A program made the translations under genes and the position numbers. Under the pieces are notes generated by a model that was not told where the DNA came from, did no database searches, and worked only from the letters and a program-made list of their open reading frames with translations. From an uncultured Clostridia bacterium (GTDB taxonomy: Bacteria; Bacillota; Clostridia; Oscillospirales; Acutalibacteraceae), in assembly GCA_946042285.1 (NCBI GenBank), contig CAMGDK010000013.1, forward strand, positions 1-19,710: DNA of 19,710 nt. The letters are read 5' to 3'. Below, one piece after another: positions 12,394 through 19,710 of the stretch (positions within the stretch are counted from its first letter, which is position 1; every line of letters begins with the position of its first letter).

Positions 12394-14800
12394 GTCAGCT
12401 GCAGGGTATGATTTCAAATTTGCGTTAAAGGGATTGATTTTCCCGGCAGTTGTATCATTTCTCCTTGCTTCATTAACATTTGTTGCTCGACCGCTTTTCA
12501 CAATGAGCACATACGCAAAGCACACCTCAGGTAAGCTTAATTTAGAGGAAACCTTGATTGCGATTAGAAATACCTATACATCCATGCTAACATCTCAAAT
12601 GTGGGACGGATATGGAATTTTAGGCATATTTGTTTTGTGTGTCGGTGTGCTGTTTGCACTTTGTACATTCAGCTTTTTGATGAGAAAAAATAAGATAAAT
12701 GTCTTTCTTTCAAGTCCGGTTGGAAGAGCGGCAATGTTTAAAAACAGAGTGCTTGCCGTAATTCTTCTTATGGGTGCTACAACCGTAATCCCGCTTATAA
12801 TTGATGTCGCAATTAACATTAGGGTGTTCGGCAATGCAGGATATTTTGCGTGGCACGGTGTACTGCTTTTCGGCGAGTATATGGCATACATGCTTGCAGG
12901 CTTCAGCCTGATGAGTATTGCAATGCTTATATGCAACACGATTACCGAAGGTCTGTTTTTCGGTGCAGGCTTAATCGGATTCCCGACGGTAGCACTTTAT
13001 TCGTTCCATCTCTTTGCAGACGCGTTTTTAAGGGGATACAGCGACACAACAGATATAACCTATGGCTTGCCTAATGTTTTGAATAAGCTTTCAATTGTAA
13101 ATCCGCTTGTTTTCGGTAAGGCTTTCGGCAATTACAGAATTTATTACAATTTGTTTGCTTTCGCATTTAGGGCAAAGGAGGAGACAACAGACCTCGGCGA
13201 GCTTGACTATGTAGCCTCGTACGCTATGGGCAGCGGATACAAGTGGGCACAGATGAATATTATTGCACCGTTTCTTATTTGGCTTGCAATATCGGCACTC
13301 TTCATTTTTGTTGCCAAAAAGCTTTTCCTTTGCAGAAGAGTTGAAAATGCAGGTATCTTTTCGGTAGCAAAGGTGCCAACAACAGTGATTGCACTTGAGA
13401 TTGCACTCGGCACAGGCGCTATTGCCGTAAGCGGTGTAAGCAGCAGTCAAGATTACAATGTCTTTATGACAGCACTTGTCGGTATAGTTTTTGCGTTAAT
13501 TGCTTATTACATTACAACTGCAATCGGCAGAAGAAAAATTAAGCCTGCAAAATATGTTAATATAACTGCAGTCGGCGCAGCAGGCGTTATGGCAGTGTTT
13601 TTCTTAATCTTAAACTTAGGCGGTTTAGGCTACACAACATACATTCCCGATGCTAAGGATATTGATTCTGCATTGATCAGCGGTAAATTCGTGAACGCGT
13701 CCGGAAACGAATGTACAAGATTCTCAACAATGAATTCAAGCACAAGCAAGGAGGTTGCAATTGAGGGATATGACGATGTTACAATCGGCGTATTTACATC
13801 TGCGGAAGACATTTCAAGGCTTATCGAGGTTAATAAGGCAGTCGCTCAAAAGACAGACGACATGACAGGCTTAAGTGTAAAAATTGTTTACAGGCTGAAA
13901 AACGGCAATACCGTTACAAGACGATTTGACACCACTGACTACAAGGCTTGCTTTGATGCTCTTTCAATGACAGATTCGGATGCCTATAAGGATGAGCTTG
14001 ATTTCCTCCTTTCATCAAAGAGAGTAGATGAAGAAAGGAGCGATCTTGGCAATATCACTTCATGGGACGGTCCTTGGAGTGACATGCACTTTTCGGATAC
14101 AATGGGACTTTTCAGCTATACGGACGAGGAAACTGTTAAAACCGTTATTCAGGATTGCTCTGCAAAGCTAATCAGTGACGACCTCACAAGCGAAAGGATT
14201 ATTGAGAACACGCCGGAGCTTAAGGATGCGATTTTAGCAGATAAGCTTGCAGCGGATTATATTCAAAAATTCAGGCCGAGCGAAAAGCCAATCGGTATGA
14301 TTATATTCTTCGATCCGCGTAACTTTGAGTATCAAAATGATAGCACTGCCGAAGGCGACTATGAGGTTGCGAGCTTTAGTGCAACAGTTAGATATTACAT
14401 CTACGAAAGCATGGAAAACACAATTTCCTACCTGAAATCAACAGGTGATTACGAAGTGCTCGCAAATCCAAAGCAGTATGATATTAAATCTGCAACCGTA
14501 ATCAGCTGCGGTGATTACAGAGAGCTTGCTAATACTATCGGTTACGATGATAGCTTCCTGTCATACATGTTTGACGCAACATATATTCAATACAACAAGG
14601 ACGATGAATATAGAAGTAGCTTTGCCGAGCAGATAAATGATAATGCTGCCGATAAGGCTCAGTCGGTGACTGATGCAGACAAAATCAGTGAGCTCTACAA
14701 CGAATCAAGAAGCTTTGCTTATGCGTCAAATGACGATATGATTGCAGTGTTCACACTATCCGACGGCAGTGAAATCGTTAGGTTAATCACAAAGAGCTAA
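12365..14800 (+). CDS. Large ABC-2-like permease with ~390-residue soluble C-terminal part
   Basis: An 811-residue membrane protein. About nine hydrophobic segments are visible (near 22-44, 83-105, 128-150, 165-190, 194-218, 298-318, 338-356, 367-388, 399-420). Residues about 421-811 have no membrane segment and are rich in Asp, Ser and Thr; they probably lie outside the membrane. The start MTSLKSSANK has GGAGG (12351-12355) nine bases upstream, inside the end of the ATPase gene. I recall related permeases in clostridia catalogued with a C-terminal domain of unknown function (possibly DUF6449), but this needs a profile search. With a YtrA regulator and one ATPase it makes a complete ABC system, more likely an exporter or envelope-stress device than an importer, since no binding protein is present. 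The substrate is unknown. Confidence 0.82.
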   Translation: MTSLKSSANKSAAGYDFKFALKGLIFPAVVSFLLASLTFVARPLFTMSTYAKHTSGKLNLEETLIAIRNTYTSMLTSQMWDGYGILGIFVLCVGVLFALCTFSFLMRKNKINVFLSSPVGRAAMFKNRVLAVILLMGATTVIPLIIDVAINIRVFGNAGYFAWHGVLLFGEYMAYMLAGFSLMSIAMLICNTITEGLFFGAGLIGFPTVALYSFHLFADAFLRGYSDTTDITYGLPNVLNKLSIVNPLVFGKAFGNYRIYYNLFAFAFRAKEETTDLGELDYVASYAMGSGYKWAQMNIIAPFLIWLAISALFIFVAKKLFLCRRVENAGIFSVAKVPTTVIALEIALGTGAIAVSGVSSSQDYNVFMTALVGIVFALIAYYITTAIGRRKIKPAKYVNITAVGAAGVMAVFFLILNLGGLGYTTYIPDAKDIDSALISGKFVNASGNECTRFSTMNSSTSKEVAIEGYDDVTIGVFTSAEDISRLIEVNKAVAQKTDDMTGLSVKIVYRLKNGNTVTRRFDTTDYKACFDALSMTDSDAYKDELDFLLSSKRVDEERSDLGNITSWDGPWSDMHFSDTMGLFSYTDEETVKTVIQDCSAKLISDDLTSERIIENTPELKDAILADKLAADYIQKFRPSEKPIGMIIFFDPRNFEYQNDSTAEGDYEVASFSATVRYYIYESMENTISYLKSTGDYEVLANPKQYDIKSATVISCGDYRELANTIGYDDSFLSYMFDATYIQYNKDDEYRSSFAEQINDNAADKAQSVTDADKISELYNESRSFAYASNDDMIAVFTLSDGSEIVRLITKS

Positions 14801-14856
14801 TTACAACAATATACTAAATGTATAATAATTTATACAATCCCCCCCAAAAATATTAC

Positions 14857-14897
14857 AACAATGTACAAGTAGGGACAGGCCCTACTTGTACATTGTT
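14857..14897. repeat. Long palindrome, dispersed repeat copy 2
   Basis: AACAATGTACAAGTAGGG (14857-14874) and CCCTACTTGTACATTGTT (14880-14897) are perfect 18-bp arms around ACAGG. The inner part matches the palindrome at 7255-7285 (TGTACAARTAGGGAC). It lies between convergent operons. It has no T tract on the plus strand but could still contribute to termination of the ABC operon. Confidence 0.85.
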
Positions 14898-14906
14898 AAA
14901 AGAAAT

Positions 14907-14932
14907 AAGGGCTCCTGATTTCAGGAGTCCTT
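14907..14932 (-). terminator. Terminator of the minus-strand operon
   Basis: AAGGGCTCCTGA (14907-14918) and TCAGGAGTCCTT (14921-14932) form a strong stem. Read on the minus strand it is followed by ATTTCTTTT, so it best serves the radical SAM gene ending at 14954. It may act weakly in both directions between the convergent operons. Confidence 0.7.
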
Positions 14933-14953
14933 AAATTATTATATCTGTTTTAT

Positions 14954-16366
14954 TTATTTATTCTGCTCTGACTTAGCCTCGTCGGTATCGCGATAATACT
15001 GTGTAAACGGGCGGAAGCGTTCCTGCTCCTCCCAAATTTCCTTTGCCCTGGGTGCCCATGCTCTTGCATAGTCATCGCACTTCGCGCAAAGCTCGTCGGC
15101 AGACTCAAGCTGTGTCAAATTAGTTGATTTTGCATTAGTCTTTTTAACGAGATTTCTCAAAGCATCCGGATTTTCAAGCATCGGGCAGGGACGAAGCATA
15201 TTGTCGTTGAACGGCTGTCCCTTGTAGTATTCGTGGAAGAGAGGAGCCTTCAGGCACTCAAGAATACTCTTTTCTCTAATGTTTGAGTCGGAGTAGTGAA
15301 TGAACACACAAGGCTCAACATCGCCCTCGCTGTTGATGTGAAAATAGTTTCTTCCGCCTGCAATACAACCGCCGACAAATTCGCCGTCATTCTGGAAATC
15401 AACGGTGAAAATCGGTTTACCGGTTTTAGCGTTTCTGTTTTCTCTTATTTTCCTGTAAACATGCTCACGCTGGTCGGGAGTCAAAAGAAGCTCCCTGTCT
15501 GCACCGCTGCCGACAGGCATGTAGTGGAAATACCAAGCGTATCTTGCACCGTTTTCAATCAGCAAATCGTAAAACTCGTCAGATGTTACGGAGTCATAGT
15601 TTTTGCTTGTGTAGCAAATTGATGCGCCAAATAAGCACTTGTGCCTTTTAAGCATTTGCATTGCATCAATAGTCTTTTGATATACTCCTTCACCGCGTCT
15701 GCTGTCATTAACCGACTCGTCACCCTCAATGGAAATCGCAAGTCCGAGATTGCCGCACGCCTTCATGTCCTCGCAGAATTTGTCATCAATAAGCGTTGCA
15801 TTTGTAAATGCGAGGAAGATGCAGTCACTGTTTTCTCTTGCAAGAGTGAGAATGTCGTCCTTGCGAATAAGAGGCTCACCGCCCGTGAACATAAAAAAGT
15901 GTGTGCCAAGCTCCTTTGCCTCGTTGATAATTCTTCTCATCTCGTCGAGAGTAAGGTTTGACTTGTAGCCGTATTCGGCAGCCCAGCATCCCTTGCACTT
16001 AAGGTTACATGCTGAGGTGGGGTCTAAAAGAATAACCCACGGGATATTACAGCCCTCAACCTCTCTTTTTTTACGGAGAGTTGCGGTTGCGATAAGTCCC
16101 AAATCAATGCCAAAGGTGAGAGCAGCTTTTCTTAAAAAATCGCCGTCAACCTCTTCAATTCCTCTAAAGAGATATTGATGCCAAATATTGCTTTCGTCGC
16201 TTATGATTTCAATAGGCTTTGTGAATGTGCTTTCGGGATACATTTTACCTGCGAGCGCCTTGCCTAACTTAACAAGCTTAAGCATATTCTTTTGTGGATT
16301 TTTGTAGATGTACTTAAACAATCTGTTTCCTATTGCGTGGAGCGCCTTGCTTTTAAAATCAGCCAT
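14954..16366 (-). CDS. Radical SAM protein with SPASM-like C-terminus, function unknown
   Basis: A 470-residue iron-sulfur enzyme. The radical SAM cluster motif is Cys120, Cys124, Cys127 (DPTSACNLKCKGCWAAEYG), with GGEP at 162-165. Further cysteines in the C-terminal half (C334, C353 in GDVEPCVF, C394, C427, C430) fit an auxiliary Fe-S cluster of the SPASM or twitch type. An N-terminal helical part (1-105) precedes the barrel. It starts 13 bases after argS, and its ribosome site (AAAGGG) abuts the argS stop, so it is the last gene of the ddl-ywiB-argS operon. Close relatives are known to me only as predicted Fe-S oxidoreductases (COG0535). No RiPP precursor peptide is seen nearby, so peptide maturation is not supported; substrate unknown. 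Confidence 0.85.
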   Translation of the reverse strand: MADFKSKALHAIGNRLFKYIYKNPQKNMLKLVKLGKALAGKMYPESTFTKPIEIISDESNIWHQYLFRGIEEVDGDFLRKAALTFGIDLGLIATATLRKKREVEGCNIPWVILLDPTSACNLKCKGCWAAEYGYKSNLTLDEMRRIINEAKELGTHFFMFTGGEPLIRKDDILTLARENSDCIFLAFTNATLIDDKFCEDMKACGNLGLAISIEGDESVNDSRRGEGVYQKTIDAMQMLKRHKCLFGASICYTSKNYDSVTSDEFYDLLIENGARYAWYFHYMPVGSGADRELLLTPDQREHVYRKIRENRNAKTGKPIFTVDFQNDGEFVGGCIAGGRNYFHINSEGDVEPCVFIHYSDSNIREKSILECLKAPLFHEYYKGQPFNDNMLRPCPMLENPDALRNLVKKTNAKSTNLTQLESADELCAKCDDYARAWAPRAKEIWEEQERFRPFTQYYRDTDEAKSEQNK

Positions 16367-16379
16367 TTGTTACCCTTTC

Positions 16380-18068
16380 TTACATAACCTGAGGAGCGGT
16401 TATCTTAAGCATTGAAAGTATGTTGCCAATAGTATTCTTGACAGCTGTGCAAAGATATAATCTTGCGTGAGTAAGCTTTTCGTCGTCGCTGACAACTCTG
16501 TGAGCGTTGTAGAACTTGTGGAAAAGAGTTGCAAGCTCGATTACATAGTGAGTAATCCTTGCAGGATCATACGCCTTTGCGGCATTGACAATTTCACCTG
16601 TGAGAGATGAAAGGTGTCTGATAATTTCTTTTTCCTCGTCAGAGCTTAAGAGTGAAAGTTCGCTGTCATCAATGCTGCCGAGGCTTACGCCTTGCTCCTG
16701 CGCCTTTTTAAGAATTGAGCAAATTCTTGCGTGAGCGTACTGAACATAATAAACAGGATTTTCACTTGATTGCTTTGCCGCAAGCTCAAGGTCAAAATCA
16801 AAGTGAGAGTTAGGCTCTCTTAAATTGAAGAAAAATCTTGCCGCGTCGAGCGGTACCTCATCAATAAGCGTGTTGAGAGTGATTGCCTTGCCTGAACGCT
16901 TTGAAAGCTTGATTGTTTCGCCGTCTCTTACAAGTCTAACCATCTGCATGATTACAATGTCAAGCCTTGAAGCGTCAAGACCGAGAGCGGTGAGAGCAGC
17001 CTTCATTCTCGGAACATAGCCGTGGTGGTCGGCACCTAAAACATCAATAGCAGTGTCAAACCCTCTTGTAACGAGCTTGTTGTAGTGATATGCAATGTCG
17101 GGAACGATGTAGGTAGGAATACCGTTTGCGCGGACTAAAACGATGTCCTTATCATTGCCGAACTCGCTTGCCCTAAACCACAAAGCACCGTCCTGCTCGT
17201 AGGTAACGCCCTTTTCCTTAAGAGCGTCGATAACTCTTTGAACAGAGCCGTCGTTGTGGAGAGTTGACTCTCTAAACCACTTGTCGTACTTAATTCTGTA
17301 TCTGCCGAGGTCGCGCTCAAGACCGTCAATATTCTTTGGAAGGGCATAGTCAACAAGTGCTTTTCTTCTATCTGCTGATGAAGCGTTAACATACGCGTCG
17401 CCGTATTCCTTGATGAAATTCTGTGCGTGCTCCGTGATGTCTGCACCCTGATATGCGTCCTCAGGCATCTCAATTGTGTTATCAAAAAACTGTAAATATC
17501 TAACCTCAAGTGATGTTGCAAACTTTTCAATTTGATTGCCGGCATCGTTGATATAAAACTCTCTGCTGACATTGTAGCCTGCCCAATCAAGAACGCTTGC
17601 AAGGCAGTCGCCTATTGCACCGCCTCTTGCGTTGCCGATATGCATAGGACCTGTCGGGTTGGCGGAAACAAATTCCACAAGAACTTTTTTACCCTCGCCG
17701 TAGTTTGACTTACCGTAGTCGTCACCGCACGCGATTATATCCTTGAGTATTTCGCTGTAATATTTCTGCGAAAGGTAGAAATTAAGGAAGCCCGGTCCTG
17801 CAATCTCAACTCTTTCAAATAATGTGCCGTCAAGGCTGATGTTGTTCACAATGCTTTGAGCGATTGCAGCGGGAGCCTTTTTGTATGCTCTTGCACCTGC
17901 CATTGCAATGTTTGATGAAAAGTCACCATTTGCTCTGTTTGCAGGAACCTCGATTTTAAAATCCGGTGCCTCAACCTCAGGAAGCTCGCCGTTTGCAACA
18001 GCACTGTTAACAGCATCTAAAAGTATCTTTTTTAATGTGTTTTCTGTTTCTTTAACAATTCGTGACAT
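16380..18068 (-). CDS. argS: Arginyl-tRNA synthetase
   Basis: A 562-residue class I aminoacyl-tRNA synthetase that charges tRNA-Arg. The ArgS-specific N-terminal domain (about 1-115, with NGDFSSNIAM) is followed by the catalytic fold with HIGN at 143-146 (ANPTGPMHIGNARG). The KMSKS loop is LSKRSG at 388-393. The C-terminal anticodon-binding helical domain begins near YYVQYAHARI and ends LSMLKITAPQVM, the usual ArgS C-terminus. AGGAG lies eight bases before the ATG. Only three bases separate it from the ywiB stop, indicating co-transcription and probable translational coupling. Length is typical. Confidence 0.98.
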   Translation of the reverse strand: MSRIVKETENTLKKILLDAVNSAVANGELPEVEAPDFKIEVPANRANGDFSSNIAMAGARAYKKAPAAIAQSIVNNISLDGTLFERVEIAGPGFLNFYLSQKYYSEILKDIIACGDDYGKSNYGEGKKVLVEFVSANPTGPMHIGNARGGAIGDCLASVLDWAGYNVSREFYINDAGNQIEKFATSLEVRYLQFFDNTIEMPEDAYQGADITEHAQNFIKEYGDAYVNASSADRRKALVDYALPKNIDGLERDLGRYRIKYDKWFRESTLHNDGSVQRVIDALKEKGVTYEQDGALWFRASEFGNDKDIVLVRANGIPTYIVPDIAYHYNKLVTRGFDTAIDVLGADHHGYVPRMKAALTALGLDASRLDIVIMQMVRLVRDGETIKLSKRSGKAITLNTLIDEVPLDAARFFFNLREPNSHFDFDLELAAKQSSENPVYYVQYAHARICSILKKAQEQGVSLGSIDDSELSLLSSDEEKEIIRHLSSLTGEIVNAAKAYDPARITHYVIELATLFHKFYNAHRVVSDDEKLTHARLYLCTAVKNTIGNILSMLKITAPQVM

Positions 18069-18071
18069 TTT

Positions 18072-18497
18072 TTACTCCTGATTTTTATATGTAATTATTA
18101 CTTCGTTTCTCGATGCAAGCGCACCGTTCAAATCAATATCGTAGGAAAAGCGGAATTTGCCGTTATCGTCGGCATAATCAGCCTCAATCTCATGACCGGA
18201 AATACCCATAAGAATGTCGCCGTATTCAGTGCCGTAATGGCATAGATTTCTTTTTGATTTTTCGATGATAAGGCAGGAATCAAATGCACCCGTCCTAATC
18301 ATTTCAACAGATTTTTTGTCCTTTGAAATTTTAACGCTTACATGCACCTGACTAAACGGAGGCTCTTGCTCCTCGTTGTAGTAAATGACATATTCGTTTT
18401 CAAGCTCCTCGATGCTACCGATTGTTGTAAGCTCAAGCCTGTCCTTTTCATCGTCAATGCTTTGACTGCCGATGATGTTAAGTAAAACCTTTTTCAT
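18072..18497 (-). CDS. ywiB: YwiB-like DUF1934 beta-barrel protein
   Basis: A 141-residue cytoplasmic protein with alternating beta-strand pattern: MKKVLLNIIGSQ at the start, then motifs such as IYYNEEQ, VSVKISKDKKSVEMIRTG and FRFSYDIDLNG. These fit the DUF1934/YwiB family of small calycin-like barrels. In B. subtilis ywiB also sits directly upstream of argS, and that order is kept here with a three-base gap, which supports the call. The ribosome site is weak. The molecular function is not established. Confidence 0.85.
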   Translation of the reverse strand: MKKVLLNIIGSQSIDDEKDRLELTTIGSIEELENEYVIYYNEEQEPPFSQVHVSVKISKDKKSVEMIRTGAFDSCLIIEKSKRNLCHYGTEYGDILMGISGHEIEADYADDNGKFRFSYDIDLNGALASRNEVIITYKNQE

Positions 18498-18520
18498 ATT
18501 TGTTATCTGTTTTCCGTATT

Positions 18521-19588
18521 TTATATTTTTCCGCCGCGCTCTAACGCAAGGCTGATGAGCCTGTCTATAAGCTCCTTGTACTGAACACCTACTGCCTCAA
18601 AAAGCTTTGGATACATGCTGATAGGTGTTTGACCGGGGATTGTGTTGATTTCGTTGAGAAGAACTCTGCCGTCGTCCTTTGTTACAAAGAAGTCAACTCT
18701 TGACATACCCTCACAGCCAAGAGCCTTGTACGCCCTGATTGCCTGAGCTCTGACCTCTTCTCTCTTTTCCTGAGGAATATCGGCAGGAATTTTTGTTTGC
18801 GATGCGGGATTGTTGTACTTTGCGTCAAAGTCATAAAAATCTGCCGCAGCAAGTATTTGACCGACCTCACCGGCGATAGGGGTATCGTTGCCTAAAACCG
18901 CACACTCAACCTCGTAGCCGTCAATGAATTCCTCAAGAACAGCCTTCTTGTCCTCCTTGAAGGCAACACCCATTGCGGTGATAAGCTCCTCTTTGTCCCT
19001 TGCCTTTGAAATACCGACTGATGAGCCGGCGTTTGCAGGCTTTACAAATATAGGAAAGCCGAGCCTATCGATTGCCATGTCAAGACATCTGTCGGGATTT
19101 GATTTAAATTCATGCTCCGTAAACGCACACCATTTCGCCTGATTGATGCCGAATGCGTCTGCAACTGCGTTAGCGACTGCCTTGTCCATGCAAACACCCG
19201 ATGATGTTGCATCACAGCCGACAAACGGAATTTGCGCAAGCTGAAGAAGTCCCTGAATTGTGCCGTCCTCACCGTTTTTTCCGTGAAGAACAGGGAACAC
19301 GCAGTCAAGCCTGATTATTTCTCCGCGAGATGTAACAATGCCGTGGATTGATGCGTCGGGACTGATGTATGCCGGCACAAGACTCGGTGAGCCGAGCCAC
19401 CTGTCCTCTGGCAAAAGATTTATGTCGTCGTTGTATATAAACCATTGACCTTGCTTTGATATGCCGATAAGGACAATGTTATATTTGCTGTAATCAAGAT
19501 TAGATATGATACCCTTTGCGGAAATGCAGCTGATGTCATGCTCTGATGAAACTCCGCCGAATATAATTCCAAGTGTAATTTTGCTCAT
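18521..19588 (-). CDS. ddl: D-alanine--D-alanine ligase
   Basis: A 355-residue ATP-grasp enzyme that joins two D-Ala for peptidoglycan precursor synthesis. Landmarks are GGVSSEHDIS with Glu16, KPANAGSSVGIS with Ser190, EEFIDGYEVE (219-228), FDAKY with Tyr258, and the Mg2+/ATP motif NEINTIPG (312-319). Glu16, Ser190 and Tyr258 match the E. coli DdlB triad Glu15-Ser150-Tyr216. Tyr, not Phe, at that position predicts D-Ala-D-Ala rather than D-Ala-D-lactate synthesis, hence no intrinsic vancomycin resistance from this gene. The start MSKITLG was chosen because GGAG lies eight bases upstream. An open extension to 19627 runs into the promoter spacer and is rejected. First gene of the minus-strand operon. 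Confidence 0.96.
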   Translation of the reverse strand: MSKITLGIIFGGVSSEHDISCISAKGIISNLDYSKYNIVLIGISKQGQWFIYNDDINLLPEDRWLGSPSLVPAYISPDASIHGIVTSRGEIIRLDCVFPVLHGKNGEDGTIQGLLQLAQIPFVGCDATSSGVCMDKAVANAVADAFGINQAKWCAFTEHEFKSNPDRCLDMAIDRLGFPIFVKPANAGSSVGISKARDKEELITAMGVAFKEDKKAVLEEFIDGYEVECAVLGNDTPIAGEVGQILAAADFYDFDAKYNNPASQTKIPADIPQEKREEVRAQAIRAYKALGCEGMSRVDFFVTKDDGRVLLNEINTIPGQTPISMYPKLFEAVGVQYKELIDRLISLALERGGKI

Positions 19589-19617
19589 ATAATCATCTCC
19601 ACAAAATATTTCATAAT

Positions 19618-19646
19618 ATTGTATCACACCGATACTAAATAATCAA
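19618..19646 (-). promoter_or_regulatory. Promoter of the ddl-ywiB-argS-radical SAM operon
   Basis: On the minus strand TTGATT (19646-19641) and TACAAT (19623-19618) are 17 bases apart, with a TGN extension before the -10. The spacer contains GTATC/GATAC arms that might bind a regulator. The start codon lies about 30 bases downstream. Confidence 0.75.
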
Positions 19647-19688
19647 TATAATTTATATGTGCTAAACTAACAGATTTATCCTTATAAT

Positions 19689-19710
19689 CTGTCTCTTATA
19701 CACATCTGAC
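19689..19710. other. Illumina Nextera transposase adapter (artefact)
   Basis: The final bases are CTGTCTCTTATACACATCT followed by GAC. The first 19 bases are the reverse complement of the Tn5 mosaic-end adapter used in Nextera libraries, and GAC is the next part of the read-1 side adapter. This is untrimmed library adapter, so true genomic sequence ends at or near 19688. Confidence 0.96.

Noticed and set aside
14954..16366. RiPP-maturation (sactipeptide/ranthipeptide) enzyme
   Set aside because: SPASM-like cysteines are present, but no small precursor ORF, RRE domain, protease or dedicated transporter is adjacent; the nearby ABC operon is convergent and separately regulated.
18521..19588. 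Vancomycin-resistance (D-Ala-D-Lac) ligase
   Set aside because: Tyr258 of the FDAKY motif matches the D-Ala-D-Ala type, and no vanH, vanX or vanRS genes are nearby.
19589..19627. N-terminal extension of D-Ala-D-Ala ligase
   Set aside because: It overlaps the -10 box and spacer of the operon promoter; the internal Met has a good ribosome site.

Overview
The window is chromosomal DNA from an anaerobic, endospore-forming Firmicute, most likely a gut clostridium of the Ruminococcaceae/Oscillospiraceae/Lachnospiraceae type. The evidence is a spoVT gene, pyruvate formate-lyase with its activase, a YtrA-type GntR regulator with an ABC transporter, a ywiB-argS pair, AT-rich intergenic DNA with strong Shine-Dalgarno sites, and a (PT)n-linked surface protein with cysteine-pair, FN3 and Ig-like (BIG_2) modules. 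No phage genes, IS transposases, CRISPR arrays, tRNAs or rRNAs were seen. The piece is a contig: it begins inside a gene and its last 22 bases are Illumina Nextera adapter, not genome.

Layout. 3-1274 (+): C-terminal 423 residues of a modular surface protein, then a terminator. 1380-4267 (+): sigma-A promoter, a yybP-ykoY (manganese) riboswitch with a terminator expression platform, and a P2A-type cation ATPase, probably a Mn2+ (or Ca2+) exporter. 4440-7153 (+): a promoter, a DUF134-family HTH protein with a cysteine-rich tail, and pflB 28 bases behind it. 7306-8025 (+): pflA, separated from pflB by a terminator and a palindromic repeat. 8026-8385: a 360-base stretch with a doubtful small ORF and strong inverted repeats. 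8386-9201 (+): a Cof-type HAD phosphatase. 9369-9905 (+): spoVT. 10057-10890 (+): a YczE/YitT-like membrane protein. 11039-14800 (+): an autoregulated-looking operon of GntR regulator, ABC ATPase and large permease with a ~390-residue soluble C-terminal part. 14954-19588 (-): a four-gene convergent operon, ddl-ywiB-argS-radical SAM, read from a clear promoter at 19618-19646.

How the genes work together. The riboswitch and ATPase form a self-contained metal-homeostasis unit. The DUF134 protein, PflB and PflA form an anaerobic pyruvate-to-formate/acetyl-CoA unit, in which the cysteine-rich regulator may sense redox state or metal (inference). The GntR-ABC operon looks like a ligand- or stress-responsive export system. 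The minus-strand operon joins peptidoglycan precursor synthesis (D-Ala-D-Ala), arginyl-tRNA synthesis and an uncharacterised radical SAM/SPASM-like enzyme.

Most of the window is ordinary housekeeping DNA. I did not find a clearly new system. The items most worth checking are the Cys-rich regulator beside pflB, the structured 8026-8385 interval, the two matching long palindromes at 7255 and 14857, the ABC operon with its unusual permease, and the riboswitch-based reassignment of the ATPase to manganese.
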